The notes under the pieces: generated by a model
The model's database searches: none
The model's input: the letters and a program-made list of their open reading frames with translations, nothing else
Told to the model about the DNA's origin: nothing
Translations under genes and position numbers: made by a program
Source: Trissonchulus latispiculum
Taxonomy: Eukaryota > Nematoda > Enoplea > Enoplida > Ironidae
Length of the DNA stretch: 64,000 nt
Direction of reading: 5' to 3'
NCBI GenBank assembly: GCA_030248195.1
Contig: JASAND010015575.1
Coordinates: 1-64,000, forward strand
In this document: positions 23,401 to 35,761 of the stretch, piece by piece
Layout of the letters: every line of letters starts with the position of its first letter
Position numbering within the stretch: position 1 is the first letter of the stretch

Positions 23401-26103
23401 TATCAACAATTTCACGAATTTTATTTTCATTCTGTGCTAATAATTAATAAATAATATTAATATGTTAACTCTATCTTCTGCAATCGTCACACATAAGCAA
23501 AAATTTGTAGGAACTCATTTCACTTATAGGAATACTGGTATGTAAATTTGTGTAAATTCGGGTCTATGTATATGATTCAATTCTTTATGGAAGTAGATGA
23601 AACTTTCAAAATATATTACTTTGGTGCTCTTTAACATTCTGCAACCAGTCCCGCATATTTAGGGGAAAAGATAAGAAATTTTTGGTTTTTACCATTATTA
23701 TTCTGTACGTGTTGATACGTCGGATTGGTTGTTCTGGCTGGAAAGAGGGTACGGAAATGAACATTTTTGCTTTTACAAACCTTGAGCTATCTCTAGTGGT
23801 TATAAGCAAAAAACAATTTTGGAGATCCAAAAATTGCCTTTTTCGAGGAAATCAATTTTTTAACAATTGCTGTCAAATTGAACGGTTAATTTTGGTTTAT
23901 TTATACTCAGACGATACATAATCTCATTGCACATTTTATTTTATTTTATTTTATTTTAGCTGGAGTTTTTTTATCTGGAGATTTCGCGGAAAATACCATT
24001 TTGGCAAAAACTGCAATTATTTTGCTTTGAACGTCGATTTCTCAAAAACTACCCGATGGATTGCCATGATTTTTGGCAGGATGAGAATTCGCACTATTGC
24101 GGAGAGAAATTTGTCTTGGTTTGAGCTAAAACATCTTCAGTTGCGAGAAAACTCAAAGCAAAGTTGCGAAATTTTGTGTCGCCGCACATTTGTGGAGCAC
24201 ACAATTTTCTGGAGCATCAAGAAGACCTGTTGAGCCAAATTCAAAAAATGTCCTTCGGCCCATATGTTCCTCATATCATAGCACAAAATGGACTTTTGGC
24301 CGATTCTTCAGTTTTGAGAAGTTGAAAAATTTTTTGTCTATATATAGCATTTCTGTCAGAACTTTTTTTTTAATTTTTTTGGTAATTTTGCTAGTTTAGT
24401 AAACTCATATGGGTGACTGTCTCAGGTGACATTGCCACTTTTTGACATGATTAGGGAATCTTTTGAAACAATTCACCGAAGTGACTATATAAGATGAATC
24501 TAAGGAGCTCATGGACACAGACCTGTGGTTTCATTTTCAAACCGTAACCAGACTATTTAATTCTGCTTTTCCGCTAAAATTTTCTTATGGCAAAATTTAT
24601 GCTAAAGTTAATCTCCAAGAATTAGATCGGAAGACGACATCGATGTAAAAACTTTTTCAAGACATTAAGGACAAACAACATGCAAAACAACGTTCGAACA
24701 TAAGTTAGTTTTGCTTTCAAACCATAAAAAATATTTTTGTTATAAGTTTTTTGTATGGAAGCTGAATTGGAGCCAGAATCGGAAGCCAGAACGGGAACGG
24801 AACCGAACTGGTTCGAAAAAGCGGAACCGATTCGAAGGCTAGGTTAAGGAAAGACATAAATATTCTTCAGTTTTATTTCAAATGCAAATTTACAAGTTTC
24901 AGAAAATGGAAAAATTTCTGCTTAAATAAACAAGATCAGTTCTCAGTCTGATTGGGTCTCTTCACTTGAATTAAGCTGAAGAAGTCGACCGAAAACCCCA
25001 CACTGGTTTAATAAGAAAGAAAAGCCATTTCCCTCTCTTGAAAAAGTTAATGTTAAAATTTGTATTCAAGCTAGCTTTTGAGGTCAGAATTTGGCCAGAG
25101 CTGGAATATAAGTCCTTGGTCCATGAAAATAGCTTATAAGAAAAATTAGTCGGTCACAAGGGAGTGAAAGTTGTTAAGACATTTTCGAGATCCTACGAAA
25201 ACAAAATATATGGTCCTTATTTTGCCAACAGAGCAGACAATAAGTTAACTTTGGCATATCTGAATCTCTCACACTCTTTGCTGTCTTGATAACGAAAACC
25301 ATTAATCACAACATTTGTTAAGTAAATCCTAGTGAATAACGGGTCCTGACGTTTCGCGGATTTATAGCTTTCCGTTATTTGAATATAATTTTGCTAACTC
25401 AAAAACATTTAATATTATCCAGAAGACTACTAACTCCTAACTAATTCGAATGAATGAATTTAAGTAGTCAGTCAATGTTCAGAAAAATAAAACTACGGCC
25501 ACAGTGAATGAAAATGAGTTTGCTTTGAGCGGCTCTAATTGGCTTTAATTTGGGAACAGCCAGCAAAGGTCAACCTTCTCTGGTCATACCTACTTGATTA
25601 AACCAAGAGTGACTAATAAAAACTTAATTATTGGCAGCATGGAAGTTTAACATAAAAACCTGATTAGTCAAGTATTAATTATTTTTTTATGAGACTGCTG
25701 GTTCCTCCTAATTTTCTTGTTAGGAAGTTTGGGTGGAGAAGAAGACGTCTTGGAAAAACCTGCAATTGGCTCTCTTGCAAGATTGTTGAGATTTTGAGAT
25801 AATTATTTGAACTGAAATTAAGCCATAACGACTTAATTTCATGTGAAGCCTAATTTTGACAAAAGGAAAGGCTTCAATATTAATGAGCTAAACGACTGAC
25901 AAGTCAGGTAAACTTAATGCATAAATCTTAATTCCACTGCAACATCATTCTCACATGAAAATAATAATCTAATTAGGTTACCGAACTGCGTAGGCTCATT
26001 TTATTTGCCCTGAAGCAAACCCGGGACTTATCTATCAGGCTCAGTTATTGTTATCGTCCACATCGAAAGAAGAACGAAGAATGGTGAATATGCATAATAA
26101 TAT
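20436..26103. other. Intergenic, repeat-rich; no gene recognised
   Basis: Contains a diverged arm of the ACACATATCTG foldback family (about 21540-21790). GC-rich ends resembling hAT-like elements occur at 21405 (TAGTACCCGGACCGGGCC) and 22564 (TAGAAGCCTGCACAGGCC, minus). There are ACCGG/GGAACC-type repeats at 23180-23270 and 24765-24840. Short frames at 22051-22380 (minus) and 22651-22923 (minus) have no recognisable domain. Confidence 0.4.
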
Positions 26104-26503
26104 CAAGAGTACATAATACATCAGAGCATGACAAGCGTCATACGCTGTGTATTGTGAGCTCGCTACATCCTCTGCACGCTATCGGATGATCCTCCATAAA
26201 TCAACCCCATGATGCCACCCCCTACAGGATCCAAACGGGGGATCGAGGTGTATGTTAGTATACCTACATGTTAAGCTTGACGAGGGCCCAAATTTTGCAG
26301 CAGTTCTAAGCTTACATGATTTACACATCTCTGTACAAAATATACAAGCAGGAGCCCGATCCTCCGTTTGGACCCCGTACATGTATAGGGGCGGGTTGAG
26401 GTGGCTCTGATTTATGGGGGAGGTTAGCCGATAGCGTACATCGGATGTAACGAGCTCATAGCGTATGACGATTTATCATACTCTTATGTATTATGTACTT
26501 TTG
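26104..26503. mobile_element. CAAGAGT-family foldback MITE, 7-bp TSD
   Basis: The left end CAAGAGTACATAATACATCA pairs with the right end TATTATGTACTTTTG. The target duplication is ATAATAT (26097-26103, 26504-26510). Arms continue inward: TGACAAGCGTCATACGCT pairs with AGCGTATGACG, and CTATCGGATGATCC and ATCAACCCC pair with their complements on the right. No coding frame is present. Confidence 0.85.
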
Positions 26504-26531
26504 ATAATATTAACAGCAACTTTAACTATAT

Positions 26532-27126
26532 TAAGAGTATATAATTACAAGAGTGGGAAGCTTAGCCCTTCCTAGTGGAAATGGCCTGCGAGATGCTCGG
26601 CACATTAAGGCCGAAATCTCGGGGGGGGTCCCACTTACCATTGTTCAGCATGTGTTTATATGCATTTGAACTAAAACGCATCTGATTGTCTAATCGCTTA
26701 CCTCGTCTCAAAATTATGTGTATAAGTGGACCCTTCGAGATCTCAAGGGGATCCCGCATAGCGTTGTTAAGCGTGTGTTTATATGCGATTGAACTGAAAT
26801 GTATATATTTAATTGGCTACTTAAATATCGTAATCCTCATCAGTGCATTTCAGTTCGACCGCATATAAACACAAGCTTAACAACGCTAAGCGGAACCCCC
26901 TCCCCCTGAGATCTCGGGGGGGGGCGTCCACTTATACACATAATTTTGACATAAGGTAGGGAATTAGCCAATCAGATGCGTTTTAGTTCAAACGCATATA
27001 AACACATGCTGAACAATGGTAAGTGGAACCCCCCCCCGAGATTTCGGCCTTAATGTGCCGAGCATCTCGCAGGCCATTTCCATTGGGAAGGGCTAAGCTT
27101 CCCACTCTTGGTATTATATACTCTTG
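26532..27126. mobile_element. CAAGAGT-family foldback MITE, 595 bp, 7-bp TSD
   Basis: The end TAAGAGTATATAATTACAAG pairs with TTGGTATTATATACTCTTG. Flanks are ACTATAT on both sides (26525-26531, 27127-27133). Long arms pair along GGGAAGCTTAGCCCTTCC, GCGAGATGCTCGGCACATTA, CGAAATCTCGGGGGGG and CAGCATGTGTTTATATGC. The centre is at about 26830. Confidence 0.88.
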
Positions 27127-27660
27127 ACTATATACATATTAAGATACATTACATATCTACAATTTATTGATAGTACAAAATAATTATAACTTTGAATGCA
27201 TTAAGTAAAGTATATACTGAATTTCTAGCTGCGCTACTGCTTGAATAATTCCTGTTCATTCGTACATTATTTCAGTGTCAAGTGGAAATGAAACGCAGGA
27301 AGCGTCATGTTAATGCTAACCAAATTATTAACAATGATAAAAGTTTGGGGTAATTGTTGTCTTGAATTTTCTAGATTAAACCAGATCGCATGTGACCCAC
27401 ATAACTAGAGTAAGAATGATAAACTCTCAACGGAAAACAATTTTTCTGGTATGGGGGTTTTAGCGATAAGAGAAGCAAGTATCTGATAAGATAAGACGAA
27501 GTCACCGAAGCCTGTTTCGCTAGTCAATTTGTTGTTCAGAAGTGGAACTTTCCTAAAAGTTTGCATTATCACGTTACTGTATACAAGCCTGTAAAGCTGC
27601 TACCAGTTCTATACAGCTGTAGTGGCGACCCGATTTTCTGGGGAAATTTCCTCCCTACAG

Positions 27661-30600
27661 AAAATGTGTTCCCAAGATATCAGTTTATATCAGTTTCAGT
27701 ATGAATCGGACGACTCCACTGGCTATTCCAGCGGGTCTACTCCACCTGTAGCGCAATGTCAACAAACAGCGGCCGTCATTCCTAACGATGACGACTTAGC
27801 CAAGCTTAGTGTTAAACAGCTCAACTGGCTGCTAAAGGTACTATTCTGATGTTTTTGTGCATTATAATAGAATATTCTATTGCGTAATCTATTGTTCAAC
27901 AAACTTTGTTTGCATTAACGTTGCTGATTTTGCTAGCTTGCAAGTTTTAAAGTTACTTTTTTGAGCAGTTTTAAGTTTATAATCACCGTTTACAGTAACC
28001 GTGGTCAGCCTAAAACTTCCTTGCAAATTTTCATTTCAAAGACAAAGTAGCTATGAATCAAAATATAGCCAAACAACCAAACGATTCTGTTCAACCCAAC
28101 AGGGATGAATCTTCTTCTGAATCGGTCAGTTTTTATTCATTGCATATACTCCTGGTCCTGACTAAATTTAAGATCTAGTAGTTTAACATCCGATTCCCCT
28201 TTTTAGAAACATTAAGGAATTTGTTGCTCACGTTATGGTTAGATGTTATTATAATTCTGTTCAAAGCTAGACTATTACTGCTCCTCTCGTTACCTTTCTC
28301 AAGTCTGCTCGCCAGTAGCCACTAACTAGCCCGTTAATCCAACTATTGTGTATTTAACGCAGAAACTAATTCTGACTCAGCTTTTGCAAAGTTAAGTGAT
28401 GCTCGTTTTGTTTCTCTTGGAATCATTACAACTCATACAGGAAATTTTCCCGGAAAGTTGCACAAAGGGGGGTTTTAGGATTGATGAACACATATCTGGA
28501 ACCGTCATTCGATCTAGCTAGTATCGCCAGAATTTGTTACCTAGATGTTTGAATGTTAAGCTTAAAACTTTAGCTATTTCTAGCTAGCGAAAAGCTGGAT
28601 CTCAAAACGGTTTTTCACTCCTCCCTCCATTGCGAATCGAAAAAATTGAATTTAGCGACATCGCAAAATTTTGCTGTACATATGTTTGAACTCAGCGTGG
28701 TCGAAAACATATATACCCAGACCAATTTCCCAATGGTCAAGTTTTGAGAATTTGGATGGTGGGGGCAATCGAGAAAAGACCAGGATCCGTTTCTGAGAAT
28801 TATACTTATTGTGAGGACACAAACAGTTAGTCGGTTAGTGGTACCAAGAGTTTATAATACCAAGAGTAATACACTCAACTCTTCTTAATAGATAGAATAA
28901 ACTAGCAAGATGCTCGAAACATTAAGGCAGAAATCTCGGGGGGGGCATCTCAGCATGTAAACATACAACGCTGACATTTTTAAAAAACGGGCGTTTTCGG
29001 CAAATTAAATACTATAACTTGAGCTAGGAAATTCGTACAGCAATAATTTTTATATCATTATGTTGCGCTAAACAAGATCCTTTTAATGATCTAAAAATTA
29101 TGTAGTTCTGTAGAGGCATTCTCTTACAAAACCGGCAATAAAGCAACCTTGCCACGAAAATTATGAGAATTTCATCATTTCTTAAAAATGCCTTGCATTG
29201 TTGCTGAGTTTATGAGGCATTGCCTAAACCGAACTATATATATAATTTTTATATCGTTAAAAAGATCTCATTCTACGCAACATATATAATGATATAAAAA
29301 TTATTGCTGTACGATTTTTCTGGCTCAAGTTAAAGTATTTAATTTGCCGAAAACACCCTTTTTTAAAAAATGTTAGCGTCGTATGTTTATACGCTGAGAA
29401 GCCCCCCCCCCCGAGATTTCGGCCTTAATGTTTCGAGCATCTTGCAAGCTTATATATTCTATTAGGAAGAGCTGAGTGTCTTACTCTTGGTATTATAAAC
29501 TCTTGGTGGTACCAACCTGCCACCAGGACAAGTCCACAGAGGGGGGCCGTGTTTTATGCAGTGTGTCCGGTCGAAACCAGAGCCGAATCTGGAGCCAGCG
29601 CCGTCGAGTACCGATGTCGGTAAACCCAAGAGTTTATAATTGGGAGAGTAACACACTCAGCCCTACCTTAGTGTTTTATGGTGCTTGGGGTATTTCCAGG
29701 AAACTTTGAAAGACTGTGATTTACTCAATTCTTGGAGTTCAACCATAATTTTTATATTGTTTTAAAGCTTAGAATGTGTTTGTTACAACTAGTTAGACTA
29801 TAGCTGTCTCGTTTCAACTGTTCAACCTGAACATGCGATAACAAGAAACAATTTTTGAACATGGATTTGGAAGTGTGGGAAAGCTACAGAAGAGCGACCA
29901 GTTCAGGCTTCAAAAAACGTCTTCCTGAGGGATATTTTTTCTAAAATTTTTTAATCTTCAAGTCATCTCAACATTTTGAGAAACAATGTAAATCTTGTCT
30001 GATTTTTGTCAAAATTTTCAAATTTGGACGCTTATTTCTCTCGAATAGAAAGAAAAAACGCAAAACCATGAAAAATTGCCCCAAAAATTACTTGAGAGAA
30101 ATCGGTGTTGAAAACAATCTGGTTGCGATTTTCAAGGTTTCACATTTTCGAGAGCTCTCCTTTGGGCTTAACCTGTCCTTAGGACTACAAATACGTGCAA
30201 TACTTGACCGACGGACCATCGTTGTCGAAGCTGTCGAAGTCTTGCAATATTTGATTTTACGAAAAATGATCGTTTTTGGACCTCAAGATAAATATTAGCT
30301 GTTATCTCTTAAACCGATTGAATCAATTGAACAATACTCTCAAGAGCAAAGTTGTAAGGTCTAGGTGAGAGGATTCGAATGGCAATAAGTTTATCTGTGT
30401 AGGGTGGCCACAGAGCAAGTTGTATAGCGAATTAAGGCTAGGTAATTTTTCCAAAACTTACATTTTTACGCTGTGACTTTTCTGAAACGTTTTCTAGGCT
30501 AAATTACGTAATTGTAGCAAATTTTAATAAATTTTAATTGCGCTTTTAAACCCCAAAACTACATGAACCCGAACCAGCAGCAAGCCTGCAAGATTGTCGG

Positions 30601-31276
30601 CACGTTAGGACCAAAATCTGGGGTTGGTACCTCTTACCATTGTTAATCTGACGTTTATATGCGTTTGGAACTAAAACACATTTAATTGGCTAATCACTTA
30701 CCTCATGTATAAGCGCTTGTATAAGCTCTTGTATAAGCTCCTATTATAAGCTCTTGGTAAACCTTACATGACCCCCGCATTCTGCCTGAAAGAATGCTTT
30801 CTCATAGTACGTTCTCTACTTCGATCTCTGCTGTTGTATTTCAGGGAGCGGACGAGTCAACCGCCATCCAGCTGAAGCAGCGTCGGCGTACCGTGAAAAA
30901 CAGAGGATACGCTATGAATTGTCGCGTTCGTCGCCTGGAGATCCAGATTCGCTTGGAGGCAGAGAACCAGCTGCTTCGTCAGGAAAATGAGAAATTGAAG
31001 CAACAGTTGGCTCAGGTTAATGAAAGACTTTTCTGGCATGAGCATCATTTATCCAAACTGTCAGTGGAAGGAGGGTCCCCTCCCAGAACATCCGGGAGTC
31101 CTTCCCGAGAGCCCGGACCCGGCGGTCCTCCCGCCTCCGTTGTTCCGGAAGCTGAACCTGGGAAGCCTCCAATCGCCTTCAGCTACATCAGCTGGCCCAC
31201 CGAAGCTTCAGAGCCAAGTTTGCCTGAACTTGCAAACTATGACATTTCCTTGCTCACTAGCTGGAATTCTTCGTGA
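27661..31276 (+). CDS. Maf: Maf-family bZIP transcription factor, two coding exons
   Basis: A nuclear DNA-binding factor of the Maf bZIP group, expected to bind MARE-type sites as a dimer. The coding exons are 27664-27837 (ATG after a CCTCCCTACAG acceptor) and 30845-31276 (after TATTTCAG), joined in phase 0, giving 201 residues. Residues 1-41 are acidic and Ser-rich. The extended homology region is LAKLSVKQLNWLLKGADEST at about 45-64, interrupted by the intron after LLK. The basic region RRRTVKNRGYAMNCRVRR carries the Maf-diagnostic NRGYAxxCR. The leucine zipper follows (IRLEAENQLLRQENEKLKQQ). The C-terminal 80 residues are Pro/Gly/Ser-rich, with PPRTSGSPSREPGPGG. It lacks the long N-terminal activation region of large Mafs but has a longer tail than typical small Mafs. 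The intron holds a 661-bp MITE and a second diverged one. Confidence 0.87.
28845..29505. mobile_element. CAAGAGT-family foldback MITE, 661 bp, in the Maf intron
   Basis: It begins CAAGAGTTTATAATACCAAG and ends TTGGTATTATAAACTCTTG. Flanks are a perfect 7-bp duplication GTGGTAC (28838-28844, 29506-29512). Inner arms pair as AAGATGCTCGAAACATTAAG with CTTAATGTTTCGAGCATCTT, then CGAAATCTCGGGGGG-type stretches, then ACAGCAATAATTTTTATATC with its complement near 29290. The centre is near 29170. Confidence 0.87.
29513..29692. repeat. Further CAAGAGT-type sequence next to the 661-bp MITE
   Basis: CCAAGAGTTTATAATTGGGAG near 29628 followed by AGTAACACACTCAGCCC resembles the left arm of the neighbouring element. 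The stretch between holds partly inverted GTACCAACCTGCCACCAGG and TCGGTAAACCCAAG text. It is probably a degraded second copy. Confidence 0.45.
30588..30760. repeat. Diverged solo arm of the CAAGAGT family before Maf exon 2
   Basis: CCTGCAAGATTGTCGGCACGTTAGG, CTTACCATTGTTAATCTGACG, TTTATATGCGTTTGG, AACTAAAACACAT and TAATCACTTACCTC follow in the same order as the left arm of the 26532-27126 element, at lower identity. It is followed by three TATAAGCTC-type steps. The exon acceptor lies about 85 bp to the right. Confidence 0.6.
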
Positions 31277-31285
31277 TTTTTAGAC

Positions 31286-31291
31286 AATAAA
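31286..31291 (+). terminator. Candidate poly(A) signal AATAAA of the Maf-family gene
   Basis: AATAAA ten bases after the TGA stop. If used, the 3' UTR would be extremely short. A second AATAAA occurs near 31519 and is a reasonable alternative. Confidence 0.45.
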
Positions 31292-32530
31292 ACAATTATA
31301 TATAATATGTAAATAGCTACCAGATAGAGTATGCATAGAGTATTTTGTTTGTGTTCCCCTCCACGCATACTGTTTATGATATTGCTGGCAGTTTGTTAAA
31401 TTTTTTGTCTCACTTATTTTGGATAATTTTTCTTTTTTGGGAAAATTGTCCCGTCTCCTTTGATGCTTTTGTTGTGTATATATTTGAAGAGTATTGCATT
31501 TATATTTTAATGAATGTAAATAAACAACAAAATGCCCATTAGCTTTTCAGTTACGAAGCGGTTAAATTACTTGTTGGAAATGTATAAGTGTAACTACATA
31601 CTGTAGATTACAGAAAAAGGTTATCGGCTGTTGGTTGTTTCAGAAATTAGGTTTAATCAAAATAGGATCCTAGTCTAGACATTAGGTTAAAATACTATCT
31701 TTTTATATTTTGAGAATTCTGTCGAAGCCAGTAGCGTTTCGTGTGGTGTGGTGTTTGGAAAAACTTTGTCTTTATCAGTAATTATTCGTCTTATGATCTG
31801 CACCGAAGCTGTCCGCTGATAACAGACAAAACGTTTTTGAATGTTTTAGCGATTAAACAAGGTATTTATAGACTTGATGCCTACAGCATATGCGACGGAG
31901 ACTTCTGACAAAGGGCTGCCCCCATTCAAAATATTGCTCCATTTTGTGCTGACAAAATTCAGATCAACAATGTGTTTACCATTTGTTTAAATTAAATTTA
32001 GATTTGCTAAATCGACATCTAGAGACTGAACCAGTACAACGTAGGTTCACGCTCCAGTAAATAACCTGCTGTGTTCATGACCATAAGGTTGTTGCTAGTT
32101 GAATTATTGAACTATATGATTAAAATAGCTGGAAAAAGTCAAAGTCTCACACTATCAGTACTACTGGTGGAGAATGAAAGTGCGGATTATAATTAATTTT
32201 AATTCGATTAGAGAGGACAAAATTTTGAAAATACTTCGAAAAATTGGACCTTGGACTACCTGCATTCCTTAGGTACGTTCGATAGTAACCGATTAGGCGT
32301 TGGTCGACATGGAGTGGGTTTATTATATAACTTCGCGAGTTGTGCAAAACGGATGCAGCAGCCTACAGGCTACATTTGAGACTTTGGTTTCCCAAAGATA
32401 TATTTTACGTTAGGCCAGTTACAGTTGTGTGCTGTATAAGTATAGAAACAGACCTTTCTACAAAAATATTTACTGTAAAAGAGAAATTAGAAAAAACGCT
32501 GTTTCAATAATGACACCAGTTAAATCTGTT
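31292..32530. other. Intergenic between convergent Maf-family and bestrophin genes
   Basis: No gene is seen. It should hold the two 3' UTRs. A minus-strand AATAAA at 32319-32324 is a candidate poly(A) signal for the bestrophin gene. Confidence 0.4.
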
Positions 32531-35500
32531 TTATGGTTGCGCTAAATCTTGAGCGCTCTTAGGTTTATCTCTTCCAGTGTATAAGCTCTGAGTTAAGCTG
32601 TCCAAATGAGTCATTTTGTAGGTTCTTTTGGCTGCTTTCATGGCTAGATTAGAGGCCACATAGTTTTCTGGTACAATCTTTTTATCAGAATAAGTCATGT
32701 GAAAATCAACAAATTTTCCCACAGGCACGATATCCTTGAAGTAGGCTGATCCTTTAGTATGCGGTACTTTTGGCTCTCTAATGTCCCAAAAAATATCTCG
32801 TCCAATTGTTGGCATCTGAAACAAGTAAAAGAATTGATATATACACATAAACTACAAAAGTCAAGCAATCGAAGCTTGTGCAGCTTATGCCCACTGCCCG
32901 CCCAGCTATGCTTAGAGATTGTTTGTTCTGTTGGTTGACATTGAGAGGTTATCGATTGAAATTTCGTCCTCCTCATATTCGAGTCTCCGGTAATGCACTG
33001 CTATACAAACTTTATATATGCAACATTACTTGAACAGCTGCTTCGTCAACAATCAGGAAAGATATGAACAGGTTTCGGTCCAAAATATAGTTCAAATCAA
33101 AATCGTGGTCATCTTCACCAAATGGAGATCTAAAAATCCATTATGCATTGTATCGAAAACTGCAGTTGCAAAGTTTCAACTGTTTCTCTTAACTAAAATC
33201 TTTCATCTGCTTTAAACTTGCTACCTGATAACATCGGCCACTTTAAGCCAGCCGACATAGAACAAGAACTCCAGGACCGTAACGATGGGAACATAAAGGT
33301 CCACCCCGCTGCTGAATCCCTCAATTCGTTGTTCCACTGCTTGGTGAGCGATCAAGGCAAAACCAAAATAGCCGTAAGTTGCCATGGTGGCCAGTTGAGT
33401 ATAAATCAAAGGTGGTGCTATCCAATCATATAAGAGCAGAGAAGCATTGTTTCCTTTTAGACCGTAAAGTTCTTTGATTAGACGCTGAAATACAACATAA
33501 TATAATACATAGAGCTGACCGTGAGCTGAACCAGAACCCAGAAGTTCCAGCCTGCTTAGGAAGCCTATTAAAAGAAAGGGAATTTGCTAGTTGCACTGCA
33601 GTGCACTAAGAGTCTGTCTAAGCTGATACTCATGATGGTCCGCTAAAATGGTAAGCAAAAGGTGGGAACTAGGCAGCCACAAATTCCACCACCACAACTA
33701 AATCACACCTTACTGACCTCCACCTCCACTCTACAACCACATCAACTACATACATAAGAAGCATAGACTAGAAAACGGTGGTTAGACAGATAAGATATTT
33801 AATTGTAGGCTATCAGAAAGACTTCAGCAGCGCAGTCAGCTTACCAGTAGCGATCGTTGCTGTAGTCTGCCTTCTTGGTTGGCTTTAGCTAAAATATTGG
33901 CAATCCACTGAATTGGCAGAATGTGGCTTCCGTGGACAGTTTGAGTTGAAGATTCGTACATCTCCAACTCTTCAGGGGTCATTAAACCCGATTTAACCAG
34001 ATGTCTCAAGTCAGGAAATCGACGTCGAATTTTGGTGCTCACTTCACGCCAAACCAACACTGACTGAAGATTGATCAGTCTGGCTATGGTTCGACGAATC
34101 ATTTTGTTGTCAGCCATTGGCCCTGTAATAAACAAATAGAAACAAAGTTAGACTTTTGTTAAGAGTAACACCCCTAATGCCCTAATCCCCTAATGCCCTA
34201 ACACCCCTAATTTTTAAAACTTTAAAACTTAAAACGAATAGAGCAAAAAATGATATGTGTAACTTTGAGTTCAATTAAAATATCACATTTTTAAATGCGC
34301 GAAATTAGATTTTTTGAATTTTTTGATTTTCTGCGAAAAAGGGAGAATTTTCTCATGGTTTAACTGCAAAAATTATCACAACTAACTAACTAACTAAATT
34401 AATAAGTACTAACTTAATTATCATAAATTGAAAACCAATAAATTGATGGCTATAACTCTGACCAATAACAGACCCATTTACCCTCTTCTTTTCCTCCCAA
34501 TAATATTTAAAATAAATTTTAAAATAAGATCATTTTTGTGAGGTGATTGTGTTGTGTGAGGTGAATTGCTCGATCTCAATATAAAGTTAGGTTGGTTTTC
34601 ATTTGTTCCTATTTTGCACAAAGTCTAACCTGATCCCTTCGCGTTCCCTTGTTCTTTGCTACTTATTATTGTATATAATTAGACATCCACTTTGTTCGTA
34701 TTTGATTGAATTGATTTGAAGCTTTATTTAAAATCAGAGGTGTCCGGGCTAGCTGCATGCACTCAAAAAAGCACAATATCCATTATTTGCATCAGCAATA
34801 AGTTATGAGAATGTGCATGCGATCCCAAGGTATGGGACGGACAAGGTGGGATTGGATGGGATCAAAACGTCATCTCAAGTGGAATGAATGTAATCACAGT
34901 ACAATTATAACAAGTGTAAAACATAAACCTTAACTAATGCATCTAAAATTTGGTATGAGTATGTTTTCAGCGAAGTTGAGTTGTCTCACAACAAATTGGA
35001 TTTCGCCAAACTCGACGATTTGATTCGGAAAGGGAGCCCAAAGAGAACAGAAAACTTTTTGTCCTCGACTTTTCAGGAAAGTTGCATAGAGTGGCTTCTG
35101 GGTTGAAGAACAAGAATCTGAAGTCCGTTTTCATCCAGTTTTCATTAGCTCAGCATAAGCTAAAAGTTGCAAACTAAGAACGTACACTGAGCCAACAAAG
35201 AGCTCAATCAAGAACGTGACGCAGAAGTCCTACATGCAACTTTTCAGCAAGATCGTTTCAACAAAAACGTTTCCGTATTTCTTCCTCCTATTTTACCCAT
35301 CAAACAAAATCGAATTTCGCGAAATAGAAAAATTTTCCAATATTTGAACTTAGCATGAACGCAAGCATGCCCATACAGATACAAATACTGAATAGGTACA
35401 ACACAACAAAGATTTTTGGCAATTTAGTGACCATTTTACCTGGAAAGGTGACTGTTATGAGAGTGAGAAAGGAGTCCGGCCATGTGATATGGTTCAACTG

Positions 35501-35761
35501 ATTCCACCATCGCCCAACAATGTAGCTGACATAAAATCCAAGTAGAAATTGAAGGGGTATGGTTTTAATCCAACTCCCGGCCAATTGAACGATACCAGAA
35601 AATATAGTCTTCTGAGCAGCTGTCATCCAAAATCGATACGAAAAGTTTATCGACATATACAGTCCCAAAAATACAATCATGTCTTTCCACAAAGCCTTCC
35701 ATATAGACCCTCTCCACCGAAACAGCAAACGAATCAAGCTTCCAGAATATTCAACTGTCAT
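32531..35761 (-). CDS. BEST: Bestrophin (Ca2+-activated chloride channel), five exons, complete
   Basis: Bestrophins form pentameric Ca2+-gated anion channels in plasma or internal membranes. Exons are 35761-35440, 34122-33845, 33484-33225, 33129-33030 and 32815-32531. All junctions agree in phase and give 414 residues. The start [20 protein letters not shown] is the conserved N terminus. The neck motif [20 protein letters not shown] (68-87) keeps I, F and F at the positions of the three narrowest-pore residues. [20 protein letters not shown] and [12 protein letters not shown] follow. [20 protein letters not shown] then [14 protein letters not shown] form the last membrane helix and the acidic Ca2+ clasp. 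The tail after residue 320 is short and ends SAQDLAQP, so the long regulatory tail of vertebrate BEST proteins is absent. The aperture region reads IAPPL where vertebrates have ISIPL. Confidence 0.95.
34950..35335. repeat. Arm of the ACACATATCTG foldback family in bestrophin intron 1
   Basis: Carries the family words TTTGGTATGAGTATGTTTTC, TTCGCCAAACTCGACGATTTGATTCGG, then ACTTTTTGTCCTCGACTTTTCAGG, then ATCTGAAGTCCGTTTTCATCCAG, then a reverse arm ending in AACTTTTCAGCAAGATC and TCGAATTTCGCGAAAT. It lies within the intron and runs up to the exon 1 donor side. Confidence 0.65.
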
